Positions 8,254 to 16,350 of a stretch of DNA of 64,000 bases are shown here, piece by piece. The stretch is from Fibrobacter sp. UWR4 (GTDB taxonomy: Bacteria; Fibrobacterota; Fibrobacteria; Fibrobacterales; Fibrobacteraceae): NCBI RefSeq assembly GCF_003149045.1, contig NZ_QGDU01000007.1, forward strand, positions 53,272-117,271, in the 5' to 3' direction. A program made the translations under genes and the position numbers. The notes under the pieces were generated by a model. It saw only the letters and a list, made by a program, of their open reading frames with translations, did no database searches and was not told the origin of the DNA. Every line of letters begins with the position of its first letter. Position 1 is the first letter of the stretch.

Positions 8254-9138
8254 CTATTCTTCGAAAGGAGTTCCTGGCTGATAGTTCAAATCTCTGGACG
8301 CAGCATCCAGAGTCGGCACCGCATCATAAAGGAAACCGGCCAAGGCCTGTTCAGCGGTTACCGGTTTTCCACCGATCCAGCTCTTCAATACCGCCAATTT
8401 CCTGGAAATCCACCAGGGCAGAGGGATCATCAAATGACGCTTCCCAGCCTGTTTCAGGACGAATTCCGCCATCTGCGCCATGGAAACCTCCCTGGATCCG
8501 CAGAGGGCATAGGTCTTGCCCACCCCATGTCCGGATAGGCCAGCCGATGCAATGCCTTTCACCAGATCCTCACTACGGACCGGTTTCTTGAGGGACCTTC
8601 CCCCGCCAGGAAGCAGGTACACGGGGAATTTCTTCACGTAGTTGGCGTACATCCTGAATTCAATGCCACCTCCGTCACCGATCACCAGGGTGGGGCGCAC
8701 GATGGTCCATTGAAGTCCGGACCTTTCCCCCGCTTCCTTCACGATGGATTCGCCCTTCAGCTTGCTCTGGCCATATTCCGTCAGGACCGGATAGGTCACG
8801 GAAATACTGGAAACGTAAAGGAGACGTTTTACGCCTGCAGCAACGGCAGCGTATACCACATTCTGGGTCCCGCCAGCGTTGACGCGGTCAAAGGAACCCT
8901 TTTTCGTGGATAGAAGAATGGCCGCCAGATGGTAGACAACGTCCACACCATCAAAGGCTGGTTTCAGGGAGGACGGATCCGTCACATCCCCATAGAAAAC
9001 CTCCACTTCGGGAGGAAGAAACCTTGCCAACGTATCGCCCGGTAGAGTCAGAACGCGCACACACACACCGCGTTGCAAGAGCTCCCGGCACAGCGCCTTC
9101 CCTACGACGCCGGCGCCACCCGTCACCAAAGCAAGCAT
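8254..9138 (-). CDS. NAD(P)-dependent epimerase/dehydratase (extended SDR)
   Basis: A 294-residue nucleotide-sugar-epimerase-like or steroid-dehydrogenase-like SDR. The Rossmann glycine motif is TGGAGVVGKAL at residues 6-16, followed by the usual DVTDPSSL and VYHLAAILL segments, and the catalytic Tyr-Lys pair is in YGQSKLKGE with an upstream Ser (SSISVTYP). The length is typical of atypical extended SDRs. The substrate cannot be told from sequence. Its ATG lies two bases after the stop of the DnaA paralogue, with GGAAG inside that gene as ribosome-binding site, so the two are translated from one mRNA, though no functional link is obvious. Confidence 0.85.
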   Translation of the reverse strand: MLALVTGGAGVVGKALCRELLQRGVCVRVLTLPGDTLARFLPPEVEVFYGDVTDPSSLKPAFDGVDVVYHLAAILLSTKKGSFDRVNAGGTQNVVYAAVAAGVKRLLYVSSISVTYPVLTEYGQSKLKGESIVKEAGERSGLQWTIVRPTLVIGDGGGIEFRMYANYVKKFPVYLLPGGGRSLKKPVRSEDLVKGIASAGLSGHGVGKTYALCGSREVSMAQMAEFVLKQAGKRHLMIPLPWWISRKLAVLKSWIGGKPVTAEQALAGFLYDAVPTLDAASRDLNYQPGTPFEE

Positions 9139-9140
9139 TA

Positions 9141-10619
9141 CTAGGCTTCCAGCAAATACCGGATGTCCTGAACCTTGCGGGCAAGGTCCTGGTCCACATC
9201 CAACTGCTTTGTGAGTGACTTGATGGCGGCGATTACCGTGGCATAATCACGTTTGAAAATCGCACCCACATTCTGCAGGGATTCTGTCGTCAGTTCACGA
9301 CAGAGATACATGGCCACCTTGCGAGGCAAGGATACGCCGGCATCCTGACGATGGCTAGAAAGGGCCACCAGGTCCGTACCAAACTCGAAGGCGACTGTTT
9401 CGGCAATACCCTTCAGGGTAAGTTCCACACGCTGATTCGAATCCGCTGGAGCCATCAGGCGCTTGACGGCGTTCAGGTCAAGATTTTCCTGGCAGAACTG
9501 GTTCATCGCACCTAACCAATTTAGGATGCCTTCGATAATACGAATGTTCTGCCTGGGCGGAATAGAAAGGAACCTGCAGATTTCTTCCCTATCACGCTGT
9601 ACAAAAGGAATTTTCACAGACTTTGCCTGAATAAGCTGCAGTCTAGTATGAAGATCCGGCTGTTCCAGGCCTACAGCCACACAGGACTGCAGAGGAGCCA
9701 GAAGCTTTGCGGAAATGCTGGGAATGCCTGCCTTGGAGTTAGCATCCACTTCCGTCTTGCTGTCCACGCCAGTAAAAGTAGAGGGATGACGATCGCAAGA
9801 CAGCACCACCTGCTTGCCGTGAGCACGAAGTTCACGGATCAGGATAGCAAGGCGTTCCTGGGAGACAAGACCCTTTTCCAGAAGCTGAACGTCGTCCAGC
9901 AGGAGCACATCACAGTCTTCGTACTTGTCCTGATAAGCCTGAGCCAACTCACGGACATTGCCCGTCCTAAGTTTCAAGGCCTTGGCCATGGCGGTAGAGT
10001 CGCGAAGGAATTCAAAAGCGTCGCAGTAAAGAACCCTCACAGAAGGGTTGTTCTTCTGGATATTCACCGCAATGGACTGGAGCAAATGAGTCTTGCCCAA
10101 GCCGGATGCCCCATAAACGAACAGGGGATTCAAATCCGGATTGCCAGGATTTTCGGATACGGTCCTACAGGCCTTCAGGGCGATGGAATTGCATTCACCT
10201 TCCACGAAGTTATCGAAGGTAAAACTAGGATAGAGCTTCAGCTTGGGGCGGCGCGAAGCCCTGGGGGCAGCAGCCTTGGGACGTGCAGGTACCGGAATGA
10301 GGGGTGCCTTGGGAGTGGTAAGCTTCATCTCCGGAATAGACTGGGAGGGAGCCACCATCTTAATACGGAAATCCTTGAACTGGGATCCATAAACGGAAGA
10401 AAAAGCCTTTCGCAAAATGGAGCCATAGTGGGTATTCACCCAACTTTCACAAAGTTCATTGGGAACAGTAAGGGAAGCGTATCCGTCAACTACACCTTCA
10501 AAACCAACTTCATCAAAAATGGTCAGGCCAAAGTAGTCATTGCACTGAGTGCGAACCTGCTCGAGAACAGATTGCCAGGGCGACGAAACAACATCTAATA
10601 ATGAAACCGTATTGGGCAC
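9141..10619 (-). CDS. divergent full-length DnaA paralogue
   Basis: A 492-residue DnaA-like protein. Domain I (1-90, with PNELCESWVNTHYG), a Pro/Ala-rich linker (about 105-135), an AAA+ domain III with Walker A (GASGLGKTHLL) and Walker B (VLLLDDVQLL), and a helix-turn-helix domain IV (LPRKVAMYLCRELT) are all present. Two functional sites are altered. At the Box VII arginine finger, where the canonical DnaA at 49571 has LVSRFAWG, this one reads KLLAPLQS. The DnaA-box contact motif, G[RK]DH[TS]TV in normal DnaA, is KRDYATV here. ATP binding is plausible, but cooperative assembly and DnaA-box recognition are probably weakened, so it may be a regulator. The start is GTG with no clear Shine-Dalgarno. 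It is not the main initiator, which is the second copy. Confidence 0.88.
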   Translation of the reverse strand: MPNTVSLLDVVSSPWQSVLEQVRTQCNDYFGLTIFDEVGFEGVVDGYASLTVPNELCESWVNTHYGSILRKAFSSVYGSQFKDFRIKMVAPSQSIPEMKLTTPKAPLIPVPARPKAAAPRASRRPKLKLYPSFTFDNFVEGECNSIALKACRTVSENPGNPDLNPLFVYGASGLGKTHLLQSIAVNIQKNNPSVRVLYCDAFEFLRDSTAMAKALKLRTGNVRELAQAYQDKYEDCDVLLLDDVQLLEKGLVSQERLAILIRELRAHGKQVVLSCDRHPSTFTGVDSKTEVDANSKAGIPSISAKLLAPLQSCVAVGLEQPDLHTRLQLIQAKSVKIPFVQRDREEICRFLSIPPRQNIRIIEGILNWLGAMNQFCQENLDLNAVKRLMAPADSNQRVELTLKGIAETVAFEFGTDLVALSSHRQDAGVSLPRKVAMYLCRELTTESLQNVGAIFKRDYATVIAAIKSLTKQLDVDQDLARKVQDIRYLLEA

Positions 10620-10991
10620 GATACAATAACCAGGTCGGAGAAAAAAACTTAGGCTCTAAAGTTAAGTAAAGACCTCCGAGAAAAAGACAAACCTTTTCAT
10701 TTTTTTTGAAAATCCCCGTTTTCAGTCCAAAAACGGCAAATAATTCTTATTTACCATATTTCTCCCCTACTACACAAGTTAGTTACGCAATTAATCACGA
10801 AACAATCAAAACAGAAACCCTATGAATTTCACAACTTATCAACGGAAAAATTTTGAACAATCCCTTGACAAAATTTCGTATTCCGAGGCGACGCAAAAAT
10901 GTCCGTTCCGAAAAGATTATAAAAAAATAACCTGCGTTTTTACGCAGATTTCGCCACTTTTTACATAACTTATTGAACTATAAGGAGTTAG
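10620..10991. other. AT-rich intergenic region upstream of DnaA paralogue
   Basis: A 372-base gap, strongly AT-rich, with no credible ORF. It should contain the promoter of the DnaA paralogue. Visible signals are a DnaA-box-like TTATCAACG at 10836-10844, sharing AACTTATCAAC with the region before the canonical dnaA, and the terminator at 10932-10947. The box is single and not clustered, so an origin is not supported. Confidence 0.5.
10921..10947 (-). terminator. rho-independent terminator
   Basis: On the minus strand CTGCGT-AAAA-ACGCAG (10947-10932) is followed by GTTATTTTTTT; it ends the operon whose last gene stops at 10992. Confidence 0.75.
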
Positions 10992-11399
10992 CTACTGGTC
11001 TTTTTTTGAATTCAGAAGGGCTTCAATTTCCGGAAGTAGACGGTCCTTAATACGGTCCAGATAGAGACACTGGAGCTGGATCATACGGTTACGGTGCTTG
11101 CCGGCGTTTTCCTGAATCCAGTGACTCACCGCCTGCTGACGATCCTCATTTCGGTGCTGAAGAGTCTGACGGATGTAGGTAGACTGGACGTCCATGTAGC
11201 GGCGCATATTAAAAGGCTGCTTAACGGAACGAATGAACTGTTTCAGATGCTCAAGAAGGGATAGCCCCAAGGCTTCCCTTTCCTGGATAAACTTGCGGAA
11301 CTCTTCCACATGACTTTCGAAGAACGGCAAGATTGCCGAATCGTCTATCTGGTAAAGTTCAAGTTGATCCTGTTTCTTTGTAGCTTCATCTACAGCCAT
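10992..11399 (-). CDS. hypothetical protein, helical, 135 residues
   Basis: No family is recognised. The sequence is predicted largely helical and charged (for example VEEFRKFIQEREALGLSLLEHLKQFIR and MIQLQCLYLDRIKDRLLPEIEALL as amphipathic helices), with no signal peptide or membrane segment, so it is probably cytoplasmic. It starts 17 bases downstream of the U32 protease-family gene and ends at a terminator, making it the last gene of the Wzi-like / U32 operon. No Shine-Dalgarno is evident. Function is unknown. Confidence 0.65.
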   Translation of the reverse strand: MAVDEATKKQDQLELYQIDDSAILPFFESHVEEFRKFIQEREALGLSLLEHLKQFIRSVKQPFNMRRYMDVQSTYIRQTLQHRNEDRQQAVSHWIQENAGKHRNRMIQLQCLYLDRIKDRLLPEIEALLNSKKDQ

Positions 11400-11416
11400 A
11401 ACGATAATTTATGTAT

Positions 11417-12733
11417 TTAAACGGATTTTTGGGGAAAATCCTTCACAAAAAAGGAAAATTCCGCATTATTATCGTCAATTTTTACATCTTTCGGGAGGAA
11501 AATACGACCTTCCGTACCCGGATTCAGCCTATCGGCAGCTGCACCACGGAAGTCGTTCATGGATTCAACAGCACAGGTCGCCATTCCTGCAGGGGTCATC
11601 AACTCCAGCTTGTCATCCAGAGTGAAGGGATTCTTCACGTTAACTCGCACGGAGTGGGAGGCCACATCATAGTCCAGGATCTGGGCGGCAACGCAACCTG
11701 CATCGGCGGGCACATGAGTGGATTCGTAATTCTGGGGCAGAGGTCCCTTGAGGAAGCCCTGCATAAAGCCTCGACCATCCAGATAGGTGACTGCACGGCG
11801 ACTTTCGTCTGAAATTGCGGGTTCCTTTCCGGCATCGATCTGTTCGAAGCAGGAATCGATTGCCATACGGTATGCACGGACCACCTGGCTCAGGTAGTAG
11901 ACGGACTTGGTTCGGCCTTCGATCTTGAAGGATTCCAGACCGCCCTTGATTAATTCGGGAACCACTTCGATTGCGCACAGGTCACGACTGCTCATGAAGT
12001 AGGTACCCCAGGTATCTTCGTCCAGAGCTATAGGTTCCAGTTCCGGACGGTCCGTACGCTGAAGGGTAAAGTTGCCTTCATGTTCGCGGTAGTCTTCCAC
12101 CTGCGGACCTTCATTGGCATAGAGACGGTAAGGCATACGGCAAGAATTATCGCATGCACCCAGGTTGGCGTCACGATGGACCACCCAGTTGGAAAGCATA
12201 CAGCGTCCGGACATGGACATACAGACAGCACCATGAACGAACACTTCCAGTTCCAAGCTCGGAAGAAGCTTCTTCATCTCGAGAATTTCAGGCAGGCGCA
12301 ATTCACGGCTCAGGATGACGCGCTTCACGCCCAGGTCATGCCAGAACTGAGCCGTCAAGTAGTTGGTGCAGTTGGCCTGCACAGACAAGTGAATTTCAGC
12401 CTCAGGACGAACCTTACGGATCCACCCCACAAAGCCAGGGTCAGCCACAATCAGAGCGTCCGGGCCCAAGTCAATAGCCGCAAGCAGAGCCTTCTGGAAA
12501 GCCTCCACCTTCACGTTACGGGGAATGATGTTGCTGGTGAGATAGAACTTCTTCCCGCGGGCATGGGCGTAGGCGATCCCTTCCGCCAGGTCGTCCAGGT
12601 TCTTAAAACCGTTCTCGCGGGAGCGGAGGGAGAAGGTCGGCTGCCCGGCAAATACAGCATCCGCACCGTAGGCGAAGGCATATTTCATTCGAGTCGGATC
12701 CCCAGCGGGAGCAAGCAATTCAGGCTTAAACAT
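11417..12733 (-). CDS. peptidase U32 family protein (TrhP/YegQ-like)
   Basis: A 438-residue member of the U32 family, now known mainly from tRNA 5-hydroxyuridine formation (TrhP) and rRNA/quinone hydroxylation relatives. It starts with the family hallmark PELLAPAGDPTRMKYAFAYG and GADAVFAG, and carries the four-Cys region EVFVHGAVCMSMSGRC...GACDNSCR (about residues 164-200), which in TrhP-type proteins binds an iron-sulfur cluster. The C-terminal domain (VKNPFTLDDKLELMTP) matches the U32 C-terminal barrel. TrhP, using prephenate as hydroxyl donor, is the best guess; other subgroups are not excluded. It is preceded by GGAAAA and lies 23 bases after the Wzi-like gene. Confidence 0.85.
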   Translation of the reverse strand: MFKPELLAPAGDPTRMKYAFAYGADAVFAGQPTFSLRSRENGFKNLDDLAEGIAYAHARGKKFYLTSNIIPRNVKVEAFQKALLAAIDLGPDALIVADPGFVGWIRKVRPEAEIHLSVQANCTNYLTAQFWHDLGVKRVILSRELRLPEILEMKKLLPSLELEVFVHGAVCMSMSGRCMLSNWVVHRDANLGACDNSCRMPYRLYANEGPQVEDYREHEGNFTLQRTDRPELEPIALDEDTWGTYFMSSRDLCAIEVVPELIKGGLESFKIEGRTKSVYYLSQVVRAYRMAIDSCFEQIDAGKEPAISDESRRAVTYLDGRGFMQGFLKGPLPQNYESTHVPADAGCVAAQILDYDVASHSVRVNVKNPFTLDDKLELMTPAGMATCAVESMNDFRGAAADRLNPGTEGRIFLPKDVKIDDNNAEFSFFVKDFPQKSV

Positions 12734-12756
12734 CTTGATTTTCCAAATAAAAACGG

Positions 12757-14280
12757 TTAGAACTTGAAACCGGCACGGAGATAAATCTTGCGGTCATTAA
12801 TGAGGGTCAACTCACCCATAAAGCTTACGTACTGTCCTTCGTAGCTGAGGGCTGGAGTCAAGGAGTATTCCATCTTTGCACCCTTCAGGAAATGCTTATG
12901 GATCTTCATGTGGTTGCTGGTCGGAGTGGTATCGTTGATGGCGCTCCCATAATCCGTCCCCTTCCAGGCCCAGGTATTACGGAGAGACGCAAAGAGATAT
13001 CCATCCAGGCGCCCATAAAGAGTCCAGTCAATCGTCTGGCTGTTGGAACCACGCTGACTACCGATGGGACGGCCCAAGTGAGCCAGCTGGGCTGTATTCT
13101 GTTCAAAGTGTCCGTACACATAAGGTTCAATACGGGCATATTCCGCAATGGTACCCGTTTCCAGCAGGTGGCCCTTAACATCAAAATTATGGGCAGCCTG
13201 CAAGCCCGCCATCCAGGCCCACTTAGCTTCGATGTTATCGTTCTTCACGAGACTTACAGGACTTTCCATATCGTCCAGGAAGAATTCCGTATAAATACGG
13301 ACTGTATTGAACAGGCGGTAGTTAAAGTCAAAGGCCAGGGCCCCATTGTTGCTGCTTTCAGAATAATTTCCCTTTTCCATAAACAGCGGGGCTGTAGGCA
13401 CGAAAAGCCAGGGTTTCATGTTGTCGTACAGCATCTGCAGTTCGCTAATGCCAAAGGTGGCATTTCCCACCGCCAGTTCGTAACGGTGGCCGAACAAGTT
13501 ACGGGTCTCGTCCTTGTTCTTCATGCTCATGCTGCTGTAGATACGCAAGTCCGCATAGAAAGAAACCACGCGGAGAGGGCCAAACTGCATATCCAGAGTG
13601 AGCATGTTATAAGGAAGGGCAAACTGGTTCAGGGTTAGGTTGTTATAGTAACCTGGACCCCAGTGCATCACGTCGCGGCCGAAATCCAGACGGAGCCAGT
13701 TGTAGTTCAAGGCAAAGTGAGTGCGGTAGCGGGCATAGCTGGTGTATTCCAGACCGGAGTTGTTCTCTTCTCTCTGAACTTCCAGGAATTCTCCATCGAA
13801 AGACTGGGGCCACTTATAGGAATGACCTTCATCGTAAATACGGGCATCCAGCACAAAATCGACGGAATCCGCATAACCGCGAAGGTAGATGCCTCCATCA
13901 ACAGCAGGCCAAATGGTATCGCGGAGAGCTTCCCCGCCACGATAGTCCAGGCCGCCAACAAGAGAAACAGCCAAAGCGATGCTAGGAACCTTATCCGAAT
14001 CAGAAGCACCCTTCCCAAGGACCATACCGCCGTGAACATTGTCATAAGCCAGAAGAGCCCTAGATGCATCCTTCTTCATGGCAGCACGGAAGGTCGTATC
14101 CCTACGGGGATAAGCAAAGGACTGGGGGTCATGGGAAATCGTCGCACGATGCAATTCGAAAAGCATGGGAGACGTTTCCAGAAGGCGGAGATTACGGACG
14201 TTTTCCGGGCCAAGAACCGGAGACGCAGCAAAAGCCGAAACGCCCAAAAAGGCTACAAAGAGCAAAAAAAGCTTTTTCAT
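12757..14280 (-). CDS. Wzi-like capsule assembly / outer-membrane barrel protein
   Basis: A 507-residue exported protein (signal MKKLFLLFVAFLGVSAFA) with outer-membrane barrel character and a C-terminal Phe (LRAGFKF). The segment NYNWLRLDFGRDVMHWGPGY at about residues 195-214, followed by NLTLNQFALPYNMLTLD, matches the conserved core of the capsule-assembly Wzi family, in which the barrel binds surface polysaccharide. No capsule genes are adjacent; the next genes are the U32 protein and a small hypothetical. The call rests on this motif and overall architecture, so the broader family is safer than the exact role. Confidence 0.72.
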   Translation of the reverse strand: MKKLFLLFVAFLGVSAFAASPVLGPENVRNLRLLETSPMLFELHRATISHDPQSFAYPRRDTTFRAAMKKDASRALLAYDNVHGGMVLGKGASDSDKVPSIALAVSLVGGLDYRGGEALRDTIWPAVDGGIYLRGYADSVDFVLDARIYDEGHSYKWPQSFDGEFLEVQREENNSGLEYTSYARYRTHFALNYNWLRLDFGRDVMHWGPGYYNNLTLNQFALPYNMLTLDMQFGPLRVVSFYADLRIYSSMSMKNKDETRNLFGHRYELAVGNATFGISELQMLYDNMKPWLFVPTAPLFMEKGNYSESSNNGALAFDFNYRLFNTVRIYTEFFLDDMESPVSLVKNDNIEAKWAWMAGLQAAHNFDVKGHLLETGTIAEYARIEPYVYGHFEQNTAQLAHLGRPIGSQRGSNSQTIDWTLYGRLDGYLFASLRNTWAWKGTDYGSAINDTTPTSNHMKIHKHFLKGAKMEYSLTPALSYEGQYVSFMGELTLINDRKIYLRAGFKF

Positions 14281-14403
14281 AATGTTTTGATTTTACAAGA
14301 ATCGATTAACCCAAATCTAGTTTTTTTCCAATCCATTTTCAACAAGACCTCCCCTACCCAAGCTTTTTGAGTCATTTCGTCCCGAACGAAACAAAAGGTT
14401 CCA

Positions 14404-14436
14404 TAAAAAACACCTCCCGGAAATAATCCGGGAGGT
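14404..14436 (-). terminator. rho-independent terminator
   Basis: Perfect 10-base stem ACCTCCCGGA (14412-14421) / TCCGGGAGGT (14427-14436), loop AATAA, followed on the minus strand by GTTTTTT. Ends the barrel gene at 14467. Confidence 0.9.
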
Positions 14437-14466
14437 ATTTTCATTAAGATGCCTTAAACTACATGA

Positions 14467-15387
14467 CTAGAAAAGGAAGTTGCAGACAAACTGCAAATGC
14501 CAGCCCTTGGTTTCCACAGGATTACGGTAGGAATCATTAGCATCATTTTTGACCATTTCATCTGCTTCAAGACGAGTCAGGTCAAGAATAAAACGAAGGC
14601 CGATTTCAATGGCGTGTCCATTCTTTGCATCAAAAGTTGCACCACCGCCAAAGTTCAAGGAAACACCGAAGGTTTCACCGTTCCATTCGCCAACATCTTC
14701 ACTATAATCGTATTCGGCGTTATCCAAAGTGAAGGAGCCTGCTAAATTAAGGTTAAACTGAACACCTGCTTCAGCAAAGAAATTCTTAGTTGCATAGAAA
14801 CGTCCCATCACCGGAATAGAGATGTCAACCAACATCATGTTTTCGTCCACCGGTTCATAATAGGTACGTCCCCAATCATCATGAACACGGGCATAATAAA
14901 TGTCGGATTCCTTAAAGTAATCTATAAGACGAATATTTATTTCGGGAGCAATAGCAATCCTGTTATTGATGTAGAAGACGTACATGAAACCGAAATCTAA
15001 ATTCAAACCCATATATCCATCAAAAGGATCTCTTTCATCAAAATCATACTTTTCGGTGTTCGGGTTATAGTAGTAGCCAAGAGCTTCTTCATTGCCATAG
15101 GTACCACTTAAACCTACTCCCAAATGGAAACCAAAGCGATTCTTAGGCCTGGAAGAAGCACTCTTATCTTCCGGAAGGTCCATCGCAACAGGAACTTCCT
15201 CGGACTTGGTCACTTCACTGGAATAATCGTAACTGCTCTTTGCGGTGCTAACATCTTCGTCATAAGATTCCGGCGCACTTTCGGCAACGCCTTCGTCATA
15301 AGCGTAATCTTCGTAATCATCCTGAGCATTTGCTGCAGCCACCATGGAACAAGCCAGAACAATGGCACCCAAGTAAGACGTCTTCAT
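14467..15387 (-). CDS. outer-membrane beta-barrel protein with acidic N-terminal region
   Basis: A 306-residue exported protein. After the signal peptide (MKTSYLGAIVLACSMVAAANA) there is a low-complexity Asp/Glu/Tyr/Ser stretch to about residue 75 (DDYEDYAYDEGVAESAPESY), then a barrel-like domain starting RFGFHLGVGLSGTYG and ending HLQFVCNFLF. This matches the general porin-like outer-membrane barrel (OMP_b-brl) pattern. The acidic extension is unusual and could bind cations or face the periplasm. AAGGAG lies seven bases before the ATG, and the gene has its own terminator. The ligand is unknown. Confidence 0.78.
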   Translation of the reverse strand: MKTSYLGAIVLACSMVAAANAQDDYEDYAYDEGVAESAPESYDEDVSTAKSSYDYSSEVTKSEEVPVAMDLPEDKSASSRPKNRFGFHLGVGLSGTYGNEEALGYYYNPNTEKYDFDERDPFDGYMGLNLDFGFMYVFYINNRIAIAPEINIRLIDYFKESDIYYARVHDDWGRTYYEPVDENMMLVDISIPVMGRFYATKNFFAEAGVQFNLNLAGSFTLDNAEYDYSEDVGEWNGETFGVSLNFGGGATFDAKNGHAIEIGLRFILDLTRLEADEMVKNDANDSYRNPVETKGWHLQFVCNFLF

Positions 15388-15443
15388 TATTTTCTCCTTA
15401 AAAAATTTTGTACGGTAAATGTAGTAAAAAACAATTCATAAAA

Positions 15444-15481
15444 AAGAACCCCGCCCGGAATTTAACCCGAACGGAGTTCTT
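15444..15481 (-). terminator. terminator of the sdh operon
   Basis: On the minus strand AAGAACTCCGTTCGGG pairs with CCGGGCGGGGTTCTT (partly by G-U pairs) across the loop TTAAATT and is followed by a T-run. The 60 bases between it and the sdhB stop contain only short imperfect repeats. Confidence 0.8.
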
Positions 15482-15567
15482 GACTTGCTTAAAGGCCTGA
15501 AGCCCCACTCCTCAAAGGGAGCGAAGCGACCGACCTCAAAGCGAATGCCTTGGGCATGAGCGACCTC

Positions 15568-16350
15568 TTAGTCCTTGCCGTACACCTTTTCAGCGTAGGT
15601 AGCGGTTGCCATGAGGTATTCGCGGTTCATCTTGGCGATGTAATCCACGGTGATACCCTTCGGGCAAGCAGCCTGGCATTCGTAAAGGTTGGTGCAGTTA
15701 CCAAAGCCTTCCTTGTCCATCTGAGCGACCATTGCGAGCACGCGCTTCTTGGCTTCGACCTTGCCCTGGGGCAAGAAGCTGAGGTGAGAAACCTTAGCAG
15801 AGACGAAGAGCATAGCGGAAGCGTTCTTACATGCAGCAACGCAAGCACCGCAACCAACGCAAGCAGCAGCGTCGAAGGCGCGGTCTGCATCAGCCTTGGG
15901 AACGGGGATCACGGAAGCTTCGGGAGCGGCACCGGTGTTGACGGAAACGTAGCCGCCAGCAGCGATGATGCGGTCGAAAGCGGAACGGTCCACAGCGCAG
16001 TCACGGATAACCGGGAATGCGGCAGCGCGCCAAGGTTCGATCACGATGGTATCGCCATCCTTGAACTTACGCATGTGCAGCTGGCAAGTGGTGATGCCGT
16101 GGTCGGGACCATGGGGCATACCGTTGATGACCAGAGAGCACATACCGCAAATGCCTTCGCGGCAGTCGTGGTCGAATGCAAAGCCTTCCTTGCCCTGCTT
16201 CATCTGTTCTTCGTTGACAATGTCCAACATTTCCAGGAAGGACATGTCGGGAGAAATGTCGCTGATCTTGACAGTTTCGAACTGTCCCTTGGTCTTGGAG
16301 TCCTTCTGACGCCAAATCTTCAAAGTCAAATTCATATTGCCGTGGCTCAT
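15568..16350 (-). CDS. sdhB: succinate dehydrogenase/fumarate reductase iron-sulfur subunit
   Basis: A 260-residue electron-transfer subunit carrying three clusters between the flavoprotein and the membrane cytochrome b. [2Fe-2S] ligands are in CREGICGMC with a further Cys in ITTCQLH; the [4Fe-4S]/[3Fe-4S] ligands are in [11 protein letters not shown] and [15 protein letters not shown]. The layout follows the Bacteroidota/epsilonproteobacterial type B enzyme. In Fibrobacter, succinate is a main fermentation product, so the enzyme probably works as fumarate reductase in vivo; sequence alone cannot set the direction. The ATG overlaps the stop of sdhA by one base (TAATG), indicating coupled translation; it is the last gene of the operon. 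Confidence 0.95.
   Translation of the reverse strand: MSHGNMNLTLKIWRQKDSKTKGQFETVKISDISPDMSFLEMLDIVNEEQMKQGKEGFAFDHDCREGICGMCSLVINGMPHGPDHGITTCQLHMRKFKDGDTIVIEPWRAAAFPVIRDCAVDRSAFDRIIAAGGYVSVNTGAAPEASVIPVPKADADRAFDAAACVGCGACVAACKNASAMLFVSAKVSHLSFLPQGKVEAKKRVLAMVAQMDKEGFGNCTNLYECQAACPKGITVDYIAKMNREYLMATATYAEKVYGKD

Noticed and set aside
10620..10991. Replication origin next to the DnaA paralogue
   Set aside because: Only one DnaA-box-like site, no 13-mer repeats and no dnaN or gidA-type neighbours. AT-richness alone is not enough.
15482..15567. Small RNA gene after sdhB
   Set aside because: Short imperfect repeats (GCGAAGCGAC and an ATGCC/GGCAT pair) are present but no promoter or stable fold could be supported.
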